This document shows positions 42,324 to 52,126 of a stretch of DNA of 64,000 nt, piece by piece (positions within the stretch are counted from its first letter, which is position 1; each line of letters begins with the position of its first letter). Location of the stretch: positions 46,967 through 110,966 of the forward strand of contig JAHDLO010000019.1 of the NCBI GenBank assembly GCA_018432235.1, in the 5' to 3' direction. The stretch is from Clostridiaceae bacterium (GTDB lineage Bacteria; Bacillota; Clostridia; Peptostreptococcales; Natronincolaceae). Below the pieces are notes generated by a model. The model was not told where the DNA came from, searched no databases, and was given only the letters and a program-made list of their open reading frames with translations. The position numbers and the translations under genes were made by a program.

Positions 42324-43760
42324 ATGAATTATAAATATCTTTTAGAAACAATATTAGCCCATTTGGATGAAGGTATCATTTTAGTAGATCCTGATGCAAA
42401 TATCACCTTTTATAATGAAACGGCCACTAATATAGCTGGAATAACCTATAAAGAGGCTATGGGTAAAAATATATTGGATGTATTTCCCGATTTAACTCCT
42501 GAGACCAGTACCTTTTACAGGGTTCTAAAAAATAGAGAAGCCATTATAGATTATGTACAAACCTATGAAAATTATAAAGGGCAAAAGGTTTCAACGCTAA
42601 CCTCAACAATTCCCTTAATTAACAATGGCGTGATTATTGGAGCAATAGAAAAATATAGGGATCTAACCCAAGTGAAGCATCTATCAGAAAAGGTGCTTAG
42701 TCTACAACAACAGCTCTTTGATAAAAATAAGACGGATAAACAATATAGAGGGAATGGTACAACCTTTACCTTTCAAGACATTATTGGTGAGAGCATTGTT
42801 ATAAGGAAATTGAAGGAAAAAGCCAGTAAAATAGGTAACAGTGATTCTCCGGTTCTCGTATATGGGGAAACTGGAACCGGGAAAGAATTGCTGGTTCAGG
42901 CCATACATAATGGAGGCAATCGGAAAAATAAGCCATTTGTTGCACAGAACTGTGCGGCTATACCGAAAAACCTTCTGGAGGGCATCCTATTTGGTGTTTC
43001 TTCAGGAAGCTTTACCGGAGCAAAGGACAAGTCAGGACTTTTTGAATTAGCTGATGGGGGAACACTGTTTTTAGATGAAATCAATTCCTTAGATATAGAA
43101 TTACAAGGAAAGCTTTTAAGGGTATTGCAGGATGGTGTTATCAGAAGAATTGGAGATAATAAGACTACTAGGGTAAATGTAAGAATTATCGCAGCGACTA
43201 ATGAAGAACCAATTAAGGCTGTAGAACGAAGGGCTTTAAGGGAAGATTTATACTATAGACTCAATGTTTTGTTTTTCCAGCTGCCCCCTCTAAGAGAGAG
43301 AAAAGAGGATATTCATCTATTGGTTAATAATTTTATTGCTATTTATAATAAAAAGCTCAATAAAAATGTTAAAGATATTTCCATGGAGGCATTAGAAATA
43401 CTTAAGGGTTATCCTTGGTATGGCAACATTCGGCAACTAAAATATACAATAGAAAGCATTATGAATTTTATTGAAACCGATAGAATTACAGCCCAAGATT
43501 TACCCTATGACATTATAAAGAATTCAAGCTATGCAGCATTAGGTACTACGGATTTAGTGGAGGAAAAAAGTTCGATACCGGAAGAAGAAGCACCATTGAG
43601 GGAAGCATTAGAAGCTTATGAAAGGCTGATGATATCCAAAGCCCTCGAAAGGTCTTCAGGGAACTGCGCTGAAGCTTCACGGCGACTAAAAATTCCTCGG
43701 CAAACTTTACACAATAAATTGCAACGATATCATATTGATTGGAAGGCGTACATTAAATAA
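42324..43760 (+). CDS. Sigma54-dependent activator with PAS domain (RocR/PrdR-like), first copy
   Basis: The 478-residue protein has an N-terminal PAS domain (about 1-115), a central AAA+ domain with Walker A GETGTGKE, the sigma54-contact loop GSFTGA (usually GAFTGA), Walker B GGTLFLDEI and the arginine finger region LREDLYYRLNV. A Fis-type HTH ends it (GNCAEASRRLKIPRQTLHNK). Clostridial relatives (RocR, PrdR) switch on amino-acid fermentation genes. It sits upstream of a -24/-12 promoter and hypE-hypD, which are its likely targets. A palindromic GTCCCAA site between them may be its binding site. Confidence 0.92.
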   Translation: MNYKYLLETILAHLDEGIILVDPDANITFYNETATNIAGITYKEAMGKNILDVFPDLTPETSTFYRVLKNREAIIDYVQTYENYKGQKVSTLTSTIPLINNGVIIGAIEKYRDLTQVKHLSEKVLSLQQQLFDKNKTDKQYRGNGTTFTFQDIIGESIVIRKLKEKASKIGNSDSPVLVYGETGTGKELLVQAIHNGGNRKNKPFVAQNCAAIPKNLLEGILFGVSSGSFTGAKDKSGLFELADGGTLFLDEINSLDIELQGKLLRVLQDGVIRRIGDNKTTRVNVRIIAATNEEPIKAVERRALREDLYYRLNVLFFQLPPLRERKEDIHLLVNNFIAIYNKKLNKNVKDISMEALEILKGYPWYGNIRQLKYTIESIMNFIETDRITAQDLPYDIIKNSSYAALGTTDLVEEKSSIPEEEAPLREALEAYERLMISKALERSSGNCAEASRRLKIPRQTLHNKLQRYHIDWKAYIK

Positions 43761-43791
43761 GTGTACCTAAATACAGACTACAGGTTGAGAG

Positions 43792-43809
43792 CGTCCCAAA
43801 ATTGGGACG
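43792..43809 (+). promoter_or_regulatory. Palindromic upstream activator site for the hypE-hypD promoter
   Basis: CGTCCCAA-AA-TTGGGACG, a perfect 8-bp inverted repeat about 115 bp before the -24 element, at the usual enhancer distance. A half site TTGGGAC recurs at 47465-47471 before the second activator gene, which hints at cross-control. Confidence 0.6.
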
Positions 43810-43923
43810 ATTTTGTTTTATACAGCTTTGATATTCAATCATAACAAATAACCATATAGCGACAAAGGTGGTCATAATCAGCAACATAAGCAATAAAAAC
43901 ATTTTTTAACATAAGAAAAGAAG

Positions 43924-43939
43924 TGGCATATAAGTTGCA
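43924..43939 (+). promoter_or_regulatory. Sigma54 (-24/-12) promoter of hypE-hypD
   Basis: TGGCATATAAGTTGCA matches the TGGCAYR-N4-TTGCW consensus with correct GG-to-GC spacing. It lies 50 bp before the activase start and next to a sigma54 activator gene. Confidence 0.85.
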
Positions 43940-43988
43940 AGGATTAAAGAAGCATAACAATTCAGTTTTCATGGGAGAGTGATACACA

Positions 43989-44891
43989 TTGAATAAGGGA
44001 ACTGTTTTCAATATACAAAAATATTCTTTGCATGATGGGCCGGGTATTAGAACCACTGTTTTTCTAAAGGGCTGTCCATTAAATTGCTGGTGGTGCCATA
44101 ATCCAGAGAGCAAAGCACTGGCAAAGCAAGTAACATTTACAAAAAAACTATGTATAGGGTGCGAAAGCTGTTTAAATAGATGTGAAAATAATGCCATAGA
44201 TTTATCCAGAGAAAACAGTATATTTGATAGGGGAAAGTGCAAGCGCTGCGGGAGCTGTTCTGAAGTATGTCCTACAAATGCCATTAAGTTATTAGGGAAA
44301 GAAATGACGGTTGCAGAAGTTGTCAATGAGATAGAAAAGGATAGGGTTTTTTATGAGGAGTCAGAGGGAGGGGTGACCTTCTCCGGTGGAGAACCGCTGA
44401 TGCAGCATGATTTTCTATATCAGCTTTTAAAGAAATGCAAACAAAAGGACCTTCATACTGCTTTAGATACTTCTGGTTTTACTGACTGGCATATACTTGA
44501 AAAAGCTGCTAAGCTAACGGATTTATTTTTATATGATATAAAGCATATGACGAATGAAAAGCATTTAAAATTTACGGGAGTTTCTAATGCCCCGATATTA
44601 AGCAATCTACAAAGACTGGCCCTTGTGCATTCCAACATTCAAATTCGCCTGCCGATAATACCCGGAATCAATGATGATGAGGAAAATATAGTCGCTACAG
44701 GTGAATTTATTTCTGCCATAGGATTAAGAAATGTTAGTATTTTAGCATATCATCATACTGGTGTTGACAAATATGAAAGGATAGAAGAAGCATATAAACT
44801 ACCAAACACGTTAGAGCCGACACATGATGAAATGCAGCGGATTGCAAGAATTTTAGAGGCATTTAGATTAATTGTAAGGATAGGAGGATGA
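43989..44891 (+). CDS. hypE: Glycyl-radical enzyme activase for hydroxyproline dehydratase
   Basis: The 300-residue radical-SAM activase has the CxxxCxxC motif in KGCPLNCWWCHNPES and two extra ferredoxin-type clusters (CIGCESCLNRC and CKRCGSCSEVCPTNA), like other glycyl-radical activases with auxiliary clusters. It cleaves SAM to place a radical on the partner's glycine. It starts at TTG after GGGAGAG and ends 6 bp before hypD. The SAM-binding GGE motif reads TFSGGEPL. Confidence 0.9.
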   Translation: MNKGTVFNIQKYSLHDGPGIRTTVFLKGCPLNCWWCHNPESKALAKQVTFTKKLCIGCESCLNRCENNAIDLSRENSIFDRGKCKRCGSCSEVCPTNAIKLLGKEMTVAEVVNEIEKDRVFYEESEGGVTFSGGEPLMQHDFLYQLLKKCKQKDLHTALDTSGFTDWHILEKAAKLTDLFLYDIKHMTNEKHLKFTGVSNAPILSNLQRLALVHSNIQIRLPIIPGINDDEENIVATGEFISAIGLRNVSILAYHHTGVDKYERIEEAYKLPNTLEPTHDEMQRIARILEAFRLIVRIGG

Positions 44892-44897
44892 TGGTAA

Positions 44898-47279
44898 ATG
44901 GTAAATCAATTGAGGGGAATGAATGAAAGAATTCAGAAGCTGAGACAGCAAAGTGAAACGCAAGCCCCCAGTATATCGATTGAAAGGGCTGTGCTGGTTA
45001 CTGAGGCCTATGAAAAATATTGGGGAAAGGTATCTATACCAGTTCTCAGGGCATTGACCTTTAAACACATGATGGAAAATAAGACCATATGTATTAACGA
45101 TGGGGAGCTAATTGTCGGCGAACGAGGAGAAAAGCCTCAATCTGCGCCTAATTATCCAGAGCTGTGCTGCCACACTTTAGAAGATTTAAAAATAATGAAT
45201 GATAGAGAAAAGATAGCATTTGCAGTCAGTGAGGAAGTAAGAAAGATACAGGAAGAGAAGATAATACCCTATTGGCAAGGGAAGTCTATACGTGAAATGA
45301 TCTTTAATGAGATGACACAGGAATGGAAGGATTCTTATGAAGGGGGCATATTTACAGAATTTATGGAACAAAGGGCTCCTGGTCATACCGTAGCAGATGA
45401 TAAAATCTATAAAAAAGGATTCATTGATTTCAAAAAAGAAATTAGGGATCAGCTAGAAGGACTTGACTATTATAATGATATCGAAGCCTATGAGAAGCAG
45501 GAAGAATTGAAGGCTATGGATATCTGTGCAGATGCCATCATAATTTTTGCTAAACGCCATGGCGATAAGGCAAAGGCGTTGGCGGAAAAAGAGGAAAATC
45601 CTCAACGAAAGAGAGAACTAGAGGTCATAATGGAGATGTGCTACCATGTACCAGCCAATGCGCCACGAAATTTTAGAGAAGCATTACAAAGCTACTGGTT
45701 TGTCCATTTAGGCGTGATTACGGAGCTAAATACTTGGGACGCCTTTAGCCCTGGCAGGCTTGATCAGCACCTATATCCCTTCTATAAAAAAGATACAGAA
45801 GCAGGCACTTTAACCTATGAAGAGGCAAAGGAGCTTTTACAATGCTTTTGGGTGAAGTTTAATAATCAGCCGGCACCGCCTAAGGTGGGGATAACCCTAC
45901 AAGAGAGTGGCACCTATACAGATTTTGCCAACATTAATATAGGAGGGCTGAAAATTGATGGCTCTGACGGCGTCAATGAAATCTCCTACATGTTACTGGA
46001 GGTTATTGATGAAATGAGGCTGCTGCAGCCAAGCTCCAACATACAAGTCAGTAAAAAAAGCCCTGATTATTTCATTAAGAAAGCCAGCGAGGTTATTAGA
46101 AGGGGATGGGGGCAACCCTCTGTATTCAACGCAGACGCAGTGATAGAAGAATTACTACGCCAAGGAAAATCCATTGAAGATGCCAGATGTGGCGGTAATA
46201 GTGGCTGTGTAGAAACAGGGGCATTTGGAAAGGAGAGCTATATACTTACCGGATATTTTAACTTGACAAAGGTATTAGAGATTACACTGAATAATGGGAT
46301 TAATCCCATAAGTGGCAAAATGATAGGTGTCGAAACCGGAGCGCCAGAGGGCTTTAAATCCTTTGATGCGTTGATGGCGGCCTTTAAAAGGCAGCTGCAG
46401 CACTTTATTGATATAAAAATAAGGGGAAATAATATCATTGAGAAGCTATATGCCAATTATATGCCATCACCCTTTTTATCTATTGTCATAGATGATTGTA
46501 TTAAAAATGCTAGGGATTACAATGCCGGAGGGGCAAGATACAACACCAATTATATCCAGGGCGTGGGCATTGGCAGTATTACTGATAGCTTATCGGCTAT
46601 AAAATATCATGTTTTTGATAAGCAAACACTACCGATAGAGGATTTGCTGGAAACCTTAAAGGTAAACTTTGTAGATAGGGAAAGCATACGACAAGCTCTT
46701 TTAAATAAAACACCCAGGTATGGTAATGATGATGATTATGCAGATAGTATTATGATAGAGGTATTTAACAGCTTCTATAATGCTGTCAATGGCAGAAGAT
46801 CTATGCGGGGAGGAGTCTATCGAATAAATATGCTGCCCACCACCTGCCACGTCTATTTCGGTTCTGTTCTTGGCGCAACCCCTGATGGTAGAAGAGCAGG
46901 CTTACCGTTATCTGAGGGTATTTCCCCGGTTCAAGGAACCGATAAAAAGGGGCCAACGGCTGTTATTAAATCAGCGGCCAAAATGGATCATCTAAAAACA
47001 GGGGGTACGCTGTTAAATCAAAAATTTACACCGAGGCTATTGGAAGGTGATAATGGATTAAAAAATCTAAGCTATCTCATCCGGGCTTATTTTAAGATGG
47101 ATGGTCATCATATTCAATTTAATATAACGGATATTGCTACCTTGAAAAAGGCTCAAGAAAATCCAGAAGAATATGGTGATTTAATTGTTCGGGTGGCTGG
47201 CTACAGCGATTATTTTAATAATTTGAATAAAGGACTACAGGATGAAATTATCGCCAGAACAGAGCATCAAAATTTTTAG
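44898..47279 (+). CDS. hypD: trans-4-Hydroxy-L-proline dehydratase (glycyl radical enzyme)
   Basis: HypD removes water from trans-4-hydroxyproline to give pyrroline-5-carboxylate, feeding proline fermentation. The 793-residue protein has the glycyl-radical motif RVAGYSDYF near the C-terminus and the active-site GCVE (Cys437, Glu439). Compared with the C. difficile HypD residues I recall (Phe152, His160, Asp278, Ser334, Phe340, Cys434, Glu436, Tyr450), each has a match here exactly three positions later: Phe155, His163, Asp281, Ser337, Phe343, Cys437, Glu439, Tyr453. This constant offset supports HypD over pyruvate formate-lyase, glycerol or choline lyases. No proC gene is in the window. Confidence 0.88.
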   Translation: MVNQLRGMNERIQKLRQQSETQAPSISIERAVLVTEAYEKYWGKVSIPVLRALTFKHMMENKTICINDGELIVGERGEKPQSAPNYPELCCHTLEDLKIMNDREKIAFAVSEEVRKIQEEKIIPYWQGKSIREMIFNEMTQEWKDSYEGGIFTEFMEQRAPGHTVADDKIYKKGFIDFKKEIRDQLEGLDYYNDIEAYEKQEELKAMDICADAIIIFAKRHGDKAKALAEKEENPQRKRELEVIMEMCYHVPANAPRNFREALQSYWFVHLGVITELNTWDAFSPGRLDQHLYPFYKKDTEAGTLTYEEAKELLQCFWVKFNNQPAPPKVGITLQESGTYTDFANINIGGLKIDGSDGVNEISYMLLEVIDEMRLLQPSSNIQVSKKSPDYFIKKASEVIRRGWGQPSVFNADAVIEELLRQGKSIEDARCGGNSGCVETGAFGKESYILTGYFNLTKVLEITLNNGINPISGKMIGVETGAPEGFKSFDALMAAFKRQLQHFIDIKIRGNNIIEKLYANYMPSPFLSIVIDDCIKNARDYNAGGARYNTNYIQGVGIGSITDSLSAIKYHVFDKQTLPIEDLLETLKVNFVDRESIRQALLNKTPRYGNDDDYADSIMIEVFNSFYNAVNGRRSMRGGVYRINMLPTTCHVYFGSVLGATPDGRRAGLPLSEGISPVQGTDKKGPTAVIKSAAKMDHLKTGGTLLNQKFTPRLLEGDNGLKNLSYLIRAYFKMDGHHIQFNITDIATLKKAQENPEEYGDLIVRVAGYSDYFNNLNKGLQDEIIARTEHQNF

Positions 47280-47348
47280 TATATATATACAGTCGATAAC
47301 AGCACGAAGACTGTCAGGCATTTATAGTTGTACGATTTCAAAAGGCAT

Positions 47349-47367
47349 AGCAGGGTGAAGCCCTGCT
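47349..47367 (+). terminator. Possible terminator after hypD
   Basis: AGCAGGG / CCCTGCT with a 5-nt loop; the following TTGTG is a poor U-run. Confidence 0.4.
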
Positions 47368-47505
47368 TTGTGCGTTCATAAAAGGGTTCGTTCGTTGGAT
47401 ATTTAATAATAATGTGGTAAACTCAAAGTAATTATGCCATAGGGTTATCAAGGCTGTAACGAATTTGGGACCAATATTTTTAAGCAAAGGAGGGCTATCC
47501 GAAAG

Positions 47506-48936
47506 GTGGATTATAAATTTTTGTTAAATACAATACTAAAATACAAGAAACAGGGTATTATTGTTGTGGATAATAATGGGGATATTATTTATCTAAATGA
47601 GATCAATGGGAGTATTTTTGAGACCGATCCCAAATATGCTATTGGTAAAAATATTCTCGATATTTTCGATGGTATGACAAAAAAGGATAGTACGCTCCAT
47701 AGTGTGTTAGAAACTGGAAAGCCAATAATCAATAATATTCAGACCTTCTATACCTTTAAAGGGAACAGAGTAACCGCCATCACCACTACAATTCCATTGT
47801 TTAAAAGGAATGAGGTTGTCGGGGCAGTTGAAATATTGGAGGATATCAATGATTATAGTAAGCTGTCAAAACGTATAATTGAGCTTCAAAAAAAGGAACA
47901 GTCAAAGCTAATGGATGCGAATGATTACAGGTCAAATGGCACAATATATACGTTAAACGATATAATCGGTGAGGGTCTAGGCGTTAAAGAATTGAAAAAA
48001 AAGGTATATAAAATTGCTGATAGCGCATCATCAGTACTTGTTTATGGGGAAACAGGAACTGGAAAAGAATTAGTAGCCCAATCAATACATAATGCCAGCT
48101 ACAAAAGAAGAAAAAAACCATTCATTGCTCAAAATTGTGCAGCTATACCAGGCAATTTACTGGAAAGTATTTTGTTTGGGACCACGTCTGGCAGCTTCAC
48201 TGGAGCAAAAGAAAAACCAGGATTATTTGAATTAGCGGATGGCGGCACATTACTATTGGATGAAATCAACTCAATGGACATTGAATTACAAGCAAAGCTA
48301 CTTAGAGTATTACAGGATGGTACCATACGCAGAGTTGGCAGCGGAAAAACCACTGCCATAGATGTGAGGATTATAGCCTCTACTAACACATCACCAATGG
48401 AGGCGGTTGAAAAAGGGTATATTAGAAGAGATTTATATTATAGATTAAATGTCATATCATTAAATGTTATACCATTGCGTGAACGGAAAGAGGATATAAG
48501 AATACTGGTGGAATACTTTATTGGCGTATATAATGAGCTGCTGGAAAAGGAGGTTTATCATATTAATGAGGAATGTCTGGGCAAATTCATTGAATACAAT
48601 TGGCCCGGAAATGTACGTGAACTAAAGTATACATTGGAGAATATTATGAATTTTGTTGAAGGAAATGAAATACACCCAGATGATCTGCCGGAACATATTA
48701 AGAATTATAATGGGACTAGGTTTACTGACAATAATGAAGAGGCATTGATATCTGACAAAATTCTGCCCCTTAAAGAAGTAATAGAGGATATTGAAAAAAA
48801 GATGATTATTAATGCCCTAACTGAGACAAAAGGGAATCGATCAAAAAGTGCAAGATTATTAAAGATTCCAAGGCAATCACTTAATAATAAAATAAGACAA
48901 TATCATATTGTGGAAAACTACAAAGCTAAATATTGA
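47506..48936 (+). CDS. Sigma54-dependent activator with PAS domain (RocR/PrdR-like), second copy
   Basis: This 476-residue paralog of the upstream activator has the same layout: PAS (1-115), AAA+ with GETGTGKE, GSFTGA, GGTLLLDEI and RRDLYYRLNVI, and a Fis-type HTH (GNRSKSARLLKIPRQSLNNK). It starts at GTG after AGGAGGG with rather long spacing. A strong terminator follows, then a gene-free stretch with candidate binding sites and a second -24/-12 promoter before the M24-peptide-transporter operon, its likely target. The different PAS sequence suggests a different signal. Confidence 0.9.
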   Translation: MDYKFLLNTILKYKKQGIIVVDNNGDIIYLNEINGSIFETDPKYAIGKNILDIFDGMTKKDSTLHSVLETGKPIINNIQTFYTFKGNRVTAITTTIPLFKRNEVVGAVEILEDINDYSKLSKRIIELQKKEQSKLMDANDYRSNGTIYTLNDIIGEGLGVKELKKKVYKIADSASSVLVYGETGTGKELVAQSIHNASYKRRKKPFIAQNCAAIPGNLLESILFGTTSGSFTGAKEKPGLFELADGGTLLLDEINSMDIELQAKLLRVLQDGTIRRVGSGKTTAIDVRIIASTNTSPMEAVEKGYIRRDLYYRLNVISLNVIPLRERKEDIRILVEYFIGVYNELLEKEVYHINEECLGKFIEYNWPGNVRELKYTLENIMNFVEGNEIHPDDLPEHIKNYNGTRFTDNNEEALISDKILPLKEVIEDIEKKMIINALTETKGNRSKSARLLKIPRQSLNNKIRQYHIVENYKAKY

Positions 48937-48997
48937 CCACAAAAACACAAAACGCCCAAAAACGTACAAAAAAATGTAATGTTCTGTGGGGGTAAAT

Positions 48998-49047
48998 AAA
49001 GAAAACAAATGTCAAAGTATTTATTTTGATCTTTGTTTTCTTTTTAT
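48998..49047 (+). terminator. Strong terminator after the second activator
   Basis: AAAGAAAACAAA / TTTGTTTTCTTT (12 bp) extended inside by TCAAA/TTTGA, then a T-rich tail. Confidence 0.8.
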
Positions 49048-49159
49048 TTACTGGGATACTAATCCGCATTAGTCATAAAATTCTGGCAATTAAAGTTGAT
49101 TATCCATGTCGCCGCATTGTCGGCAGCCTCAATATTACTGGATTATTCCTTCTCTCCTC

Positions 49160-49221
49160 TGCCTCGCAATAAGAAAGCTTTTTCCTCAGGATATAACCAA
49201 AATTTTAACTGTGGCGAGGCA
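49160..49221 (+). promoter_or_regulatory. Candidate upstream activator sites for the second sigma54 promoter
   Basis: TGCCTCGC (49160-49167) and GCGAGGCA (49214-49221) are perfect inverted repeats 46 bp apart. Further GCCTC half sites stand at 49126 and near 49225, each followed by an AATA- or AAAATA-like tail. They are 35-130 bp before the -24 element. The gene-free stretch 48,937-49,347 otherwise holds only the terminator and promoter. Confidence 0.45.
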
Positions 49222-49255
49222 TTAGCCTCAAAATAAAAGTGGGTTAATCAATAAA

Positions 49256-49271
49256 TGGCATGACAATTGCA
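49256..49271 (+). promoter_or_regulatory. Sigma54 (-24/-12) promoter of the M24/peptide-transport operon
   Basis: TGGCATGACAATTGCA fits TGGCAYR-N4-TTGCW with correct spacing, 77 bp before the first M24 peptidase gene. It is closely similar to the hypE promoter. Confidence 0.85.
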
Positions 49272-49347
49272 ATATATGGAGACAAGTTAAAATATTGTCT
49301 TTTGAGTTGTGCCATCCAGATAAACATAAAAATGAAGGAGTGATAAA

Positions 49348-50412
49348 ATGTTAAAGGGTTTAGAAAATATAATAAAGGAAATGGATATCGATAGTATGCT
49401 TATCAGCGATATTCATAATGTCAGATATTTAAGTGGATATAAAGGGGATGAATCATATCTTCTAATTTCAGAAAAATCAAATTATTTTATAACTGATGCA
49501 CGATATACAGAGCAAGCGGCAATAGAATGTCCTGAATTTGTAATACTTGATTGGAAAGCGTTGGGGAGAAGCATTAATGATGCGATAGCATATATTACTG
49601 AAAAAGAAGAATTAAAGCTTATGGGTATAGAGGAGGTTGTTATGAGTCATAAACAGTATGCTGAGCTCGATAAAATGATCTCAACAAAGACCTGCTGTAT
49701 ATCAGGAATCATAGAGGATTTAAGAACCGTAAAGCAACCCCATGAGAAAGAGTATTTAAGAAAAGCCTGCGCCATTTCTGACAGAGCATTTAACAGAATA
49801 TTAAATGATATTAAGGTGGGGATTACAGAGGCAGAATTATCAGCAAAACTAGCATATTACTTAAAGATTGAAGGCTCTGATGCGAGATGCTATGAAAACA
49901 TTTTTTTGTCAGGACCAAGAACGTCACTGCTGCACGGCATCCCATCAGATAGGAAAATAACGTATGGCGATATTATCCTTATGGATTTTGGTGCAGGGTA
50001 TAATGGATATTTATCGGATATGAGCAGAACCGTTGTATTGGGAAAAGCAAATGAAAAACAAAAGGAAATCTATAATATTATTAAAGAATCCGAAGAAGAC
50101 GTAATCAACATGGTTAAATCCGGAATAGCTGCTAAGGAAGCATATCATCATTCATTAAAGGCGGTCAGTGGAACCGAATATATGAGCTATTTTTACACGG
50201 GAATAGGACATGGCGTTGGATTAGCAGTACATGAAAAACCATATATGAGTGCTGCTTCCACAGACATAATCAAAAAAGATAATGTTATTACAGTTGAACC
50301 GGGAATATATATTCCTGGCTGGGGAGGAGTGAGAATAGAGGATCAAATCTTGATAACTGATGATGGTTGTGAAATACTGACTAATTCATCAAGACAGTTA
50401 ATAGAACTTTGA
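49348..50412 (+). CDS. M24 family aminopeptidase P / Xaa-Pro dipeptidase-type enzyme
   Basis: The 354-residue protein has an N-terminal creatinase-like domain (1-130) and a pita-bread catalytic domain. The metal ligands are all present: Asp in LMDFGAGY, Asp in LSDMSRTV, His in GIGHGVGL, Glu in VEPGIYIP and Glu in RIEDQ. A substrate-side His is in LLHGIPSD. Such enzymes cut the bond before proline (and hydroxyproline) in peptides, in the cytoplasm. It is the first gene of a sigma54-driven operon with a peptide transporter. Confidence 0.92.
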   Translation: MLKGLENIIKEMDIDSMLISDIHNVRYLSGYKGDESYLLISEKSNYFITDARYTEQAAIECPEFVILDWKALGRSINDAIAYITEKEELKLMGIEEVVMSHKQYAELDKMISTKTCCISGIIEDLRTVKQPHEKEYLRKACAISDRAFNRILNDIKVGITEAELSAKLAYYLKIEGSDARCYENIFLSGPRTSLLHGIPSDRKITYGDIILMDFGAGYNGYLSDMSRTVVLGKANEKQKEIYNIIKESEEDVINMVKSGIAAKEAYHHSLKAVSGTEYMSYFYTGIGHGVGLAVHEKPYMSAASTDIIKKDNVITVEPGIYIPGWGGVRIEDQILITDDGCEILTNSSRQLIEL

Positions 50413-50456
50413 CATTAAAAGCATGTGGGAAAAATAAAGCTATTTAGGAGGGTAAT

Positions 50457-52106
50457 ATGAAAAAGGGGAGAAAATGTTTAATTTGGTTGTTAGTTTTACT
50501 TTTATCTTTAGGTATGGTAGCCTGTAGTACGCCTCAACAGGGGGACGAGAATAAAGAAGTAGCTGGAGGAGGCGATGTCCAAGGTAATTTAAAGGTATTG
50601 CGGTATTCTCTTACAGCAGATGTACCTACATTAGACCAACATTTAGCTAATTCTATACCATCAGCAACTGTAGGAAATCAAGTTTTTGAGGGCTTAATAA
50701 GAACCTATTTAGGTGAAGTTAAACCAGGAATGGCAGAGTCATGGGATGTTTCGCCAGATGGGTTAACCTATACCTTCTATTTAAGAGATGCCAAATGGAG
50801 TGATGGAAAGCCTGTAACAGCAGAGAACTTTGAATATGGGATAAAAAGGCTATTAGATCCTCAAACAGCGAGTGGATATGCTTTCATAGGGATGGCAGTT
50901 GAAAACGCCTATAAAGTCAATAATGGAGAATTGCCCATGGATGAATTAGGTGTAAAAGCAATCGATGAAAAAACCCTAGAAATACGACTGGAAAATCCTA
51001 CAGGTTATTTCTTAAGCATGCTATCCATGATACAGTTTGCACCCGCCAGAGAGGATTACGTTATCCAACATGGTAAGGACTATGCAGCAGATGCAGATAA
51101 GAATGCCTACAACGGACCCTTCGTAGTAAAGGAATGGAAACATGAAGATAGAATTATTTTAGAAAAAAATACAAACTACTGGAATGCTGAAGCAATTAAC
51201 CTAGACGAAGTACATATCATAGTGGTTCCTGATGGCATGACAGCCCTGGCAATGTTCGAAAGTGGAGATTTAGACATGGTTGAGGTTCCTGCTGAGGTAG
51301 TTGCACAGTATTCAGACAAGGTAGAATACTATTATAATGGCGCTAATGATTTTATAAAATTGAATATGGATGGCACTTCACCACTTGAAAATAAGGATCT
51401 AAGACTGGCGTTAAACTATGCGTTGAACCGAGCAGAATATATAATGCTATCTACCCAAGGCTTGTATGATCCTAATCCAAGATATGTGCTGCCGCAGGTT
51501 AATGGAATAAAGGGCGAATACGGGGATGAGTATAAATACGAAGCCTTTCCATTAAAGGGAGATAAAAAGGTGGCTCTAGAGCATTTAGATAAAGCCATGC
51601 TGGCCCTAGGGGTTAAAAGTCCTTCTGAAATAGAGCTAGAATTACTTACAACAGATGTAGAACGGACAAGAAAAGAAGCTGAAATTATTCAAGATCAACT
51701 TCAAAAAGATCTAGGGATAAAGATTAAAATAAAACAGGTGCCTTACAGACAAAGATTAGATATGGAAAGTAAGCACGAGTTTGAAATGGTTGTAACTGGA
51801 TGGGCACCTGACTATTCAGATCCTATGACATATTTAGAATTATGGACGACAAACTCAGGATATAACCACGGCTCCTACTCAAGTCTCAATTACGACGAAA
51901 GAATAGAATTTGCTTTAACAACCCCTGATAATCAGGCAAGAATGGATGCACTGTTTGAAGCCGAGAAGATTTTGCTGGAGGAAGGCGCAATCATTCCATT
52001 GCAGCTCAGAAGAATCGCTATGCTAAAAAATCCTAAGCTTATCAACTTTGAAAGCTATTTTGTAGGTATAAACTATGAGTATACATATGCAGATTTTGTA
52101 GACTAA
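50457..52106 (+). CDS. Peptide-binding lipoprotein of an ABC transporter (SBP family 5)
   Basis: The 549-residue protein has a lipoprotein signal (LLLSLGMVACSTP; Cys about 22) and the family 5 periplasmic-binding fold (RYSLTADVPTLDQHLANS, VFEGLIRTYLG, GLTYTFYLRDAKWSDGKPVT). It captures oligopeptides or dipeptides outside the cell for the permease below. It lies 44 bp after the M24 gene. A GC-rich hairpin after its stop likely keeps this part of the mRNA more abundant. Confidence 0.93.
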   Translation: MKKGRKCLIWLLVLLLSLGMVACSTPQQGDENKEVAGGGDVQGNLKVLRYSLTADVPTLDQHLANSIPSATVGNQVFEGLIRTYLGEVKPGMAESWDVSPDGLTYTFYLRDAKWSDGKPVTAENFEYGIKRLLDPQTASGYAFIGMAVENAYKVNNGELPMDELGVKAIDEKTLEIRLENPTGYFLSMLSMIQFAPAREDYVIQHGKDYAADADKNAYNGPFVVKEWKHEDRIILEKNTNYWNAEAINLDEVHIIVVPDGMTALAMFESGDLDMVEVPAEVVAQYSDKVEYYYNGANDFIKLNMDGTSPLENKDLRLALNYALNRAEYIMLSTQGLYDPNPRYVLPQVNGIKGEYGDEYKYEAFPLKGDKKVALEHLDKAMLALGVKSPSEIELELLTTDVERTRKEAEIIQDQLQKDLGIKIKIKQVPYRQRLDMESKHEFEMVVTGWAPDYSDPMTYLELWTTNSGYNHGSYSSLNYDERIEFALTTPDNQARMDALFEAEKILLEEGAIIPLQLRRIAMLKNPKLINFESYFVGINYEYTYADFVD

Positions 52107-52126
52107 AGCTATTAAGAAAGGCCAAG

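Noticed and set aside
44898..47279. Pyruvate formate-lyase or choline TMA-lyase
   Set aside because: Active-site residues match HypD at a constant offset, there is a single Cys-Val-Glu site rather than the PFL Cys-Cys pair, and no microcompartment genes are nearby.
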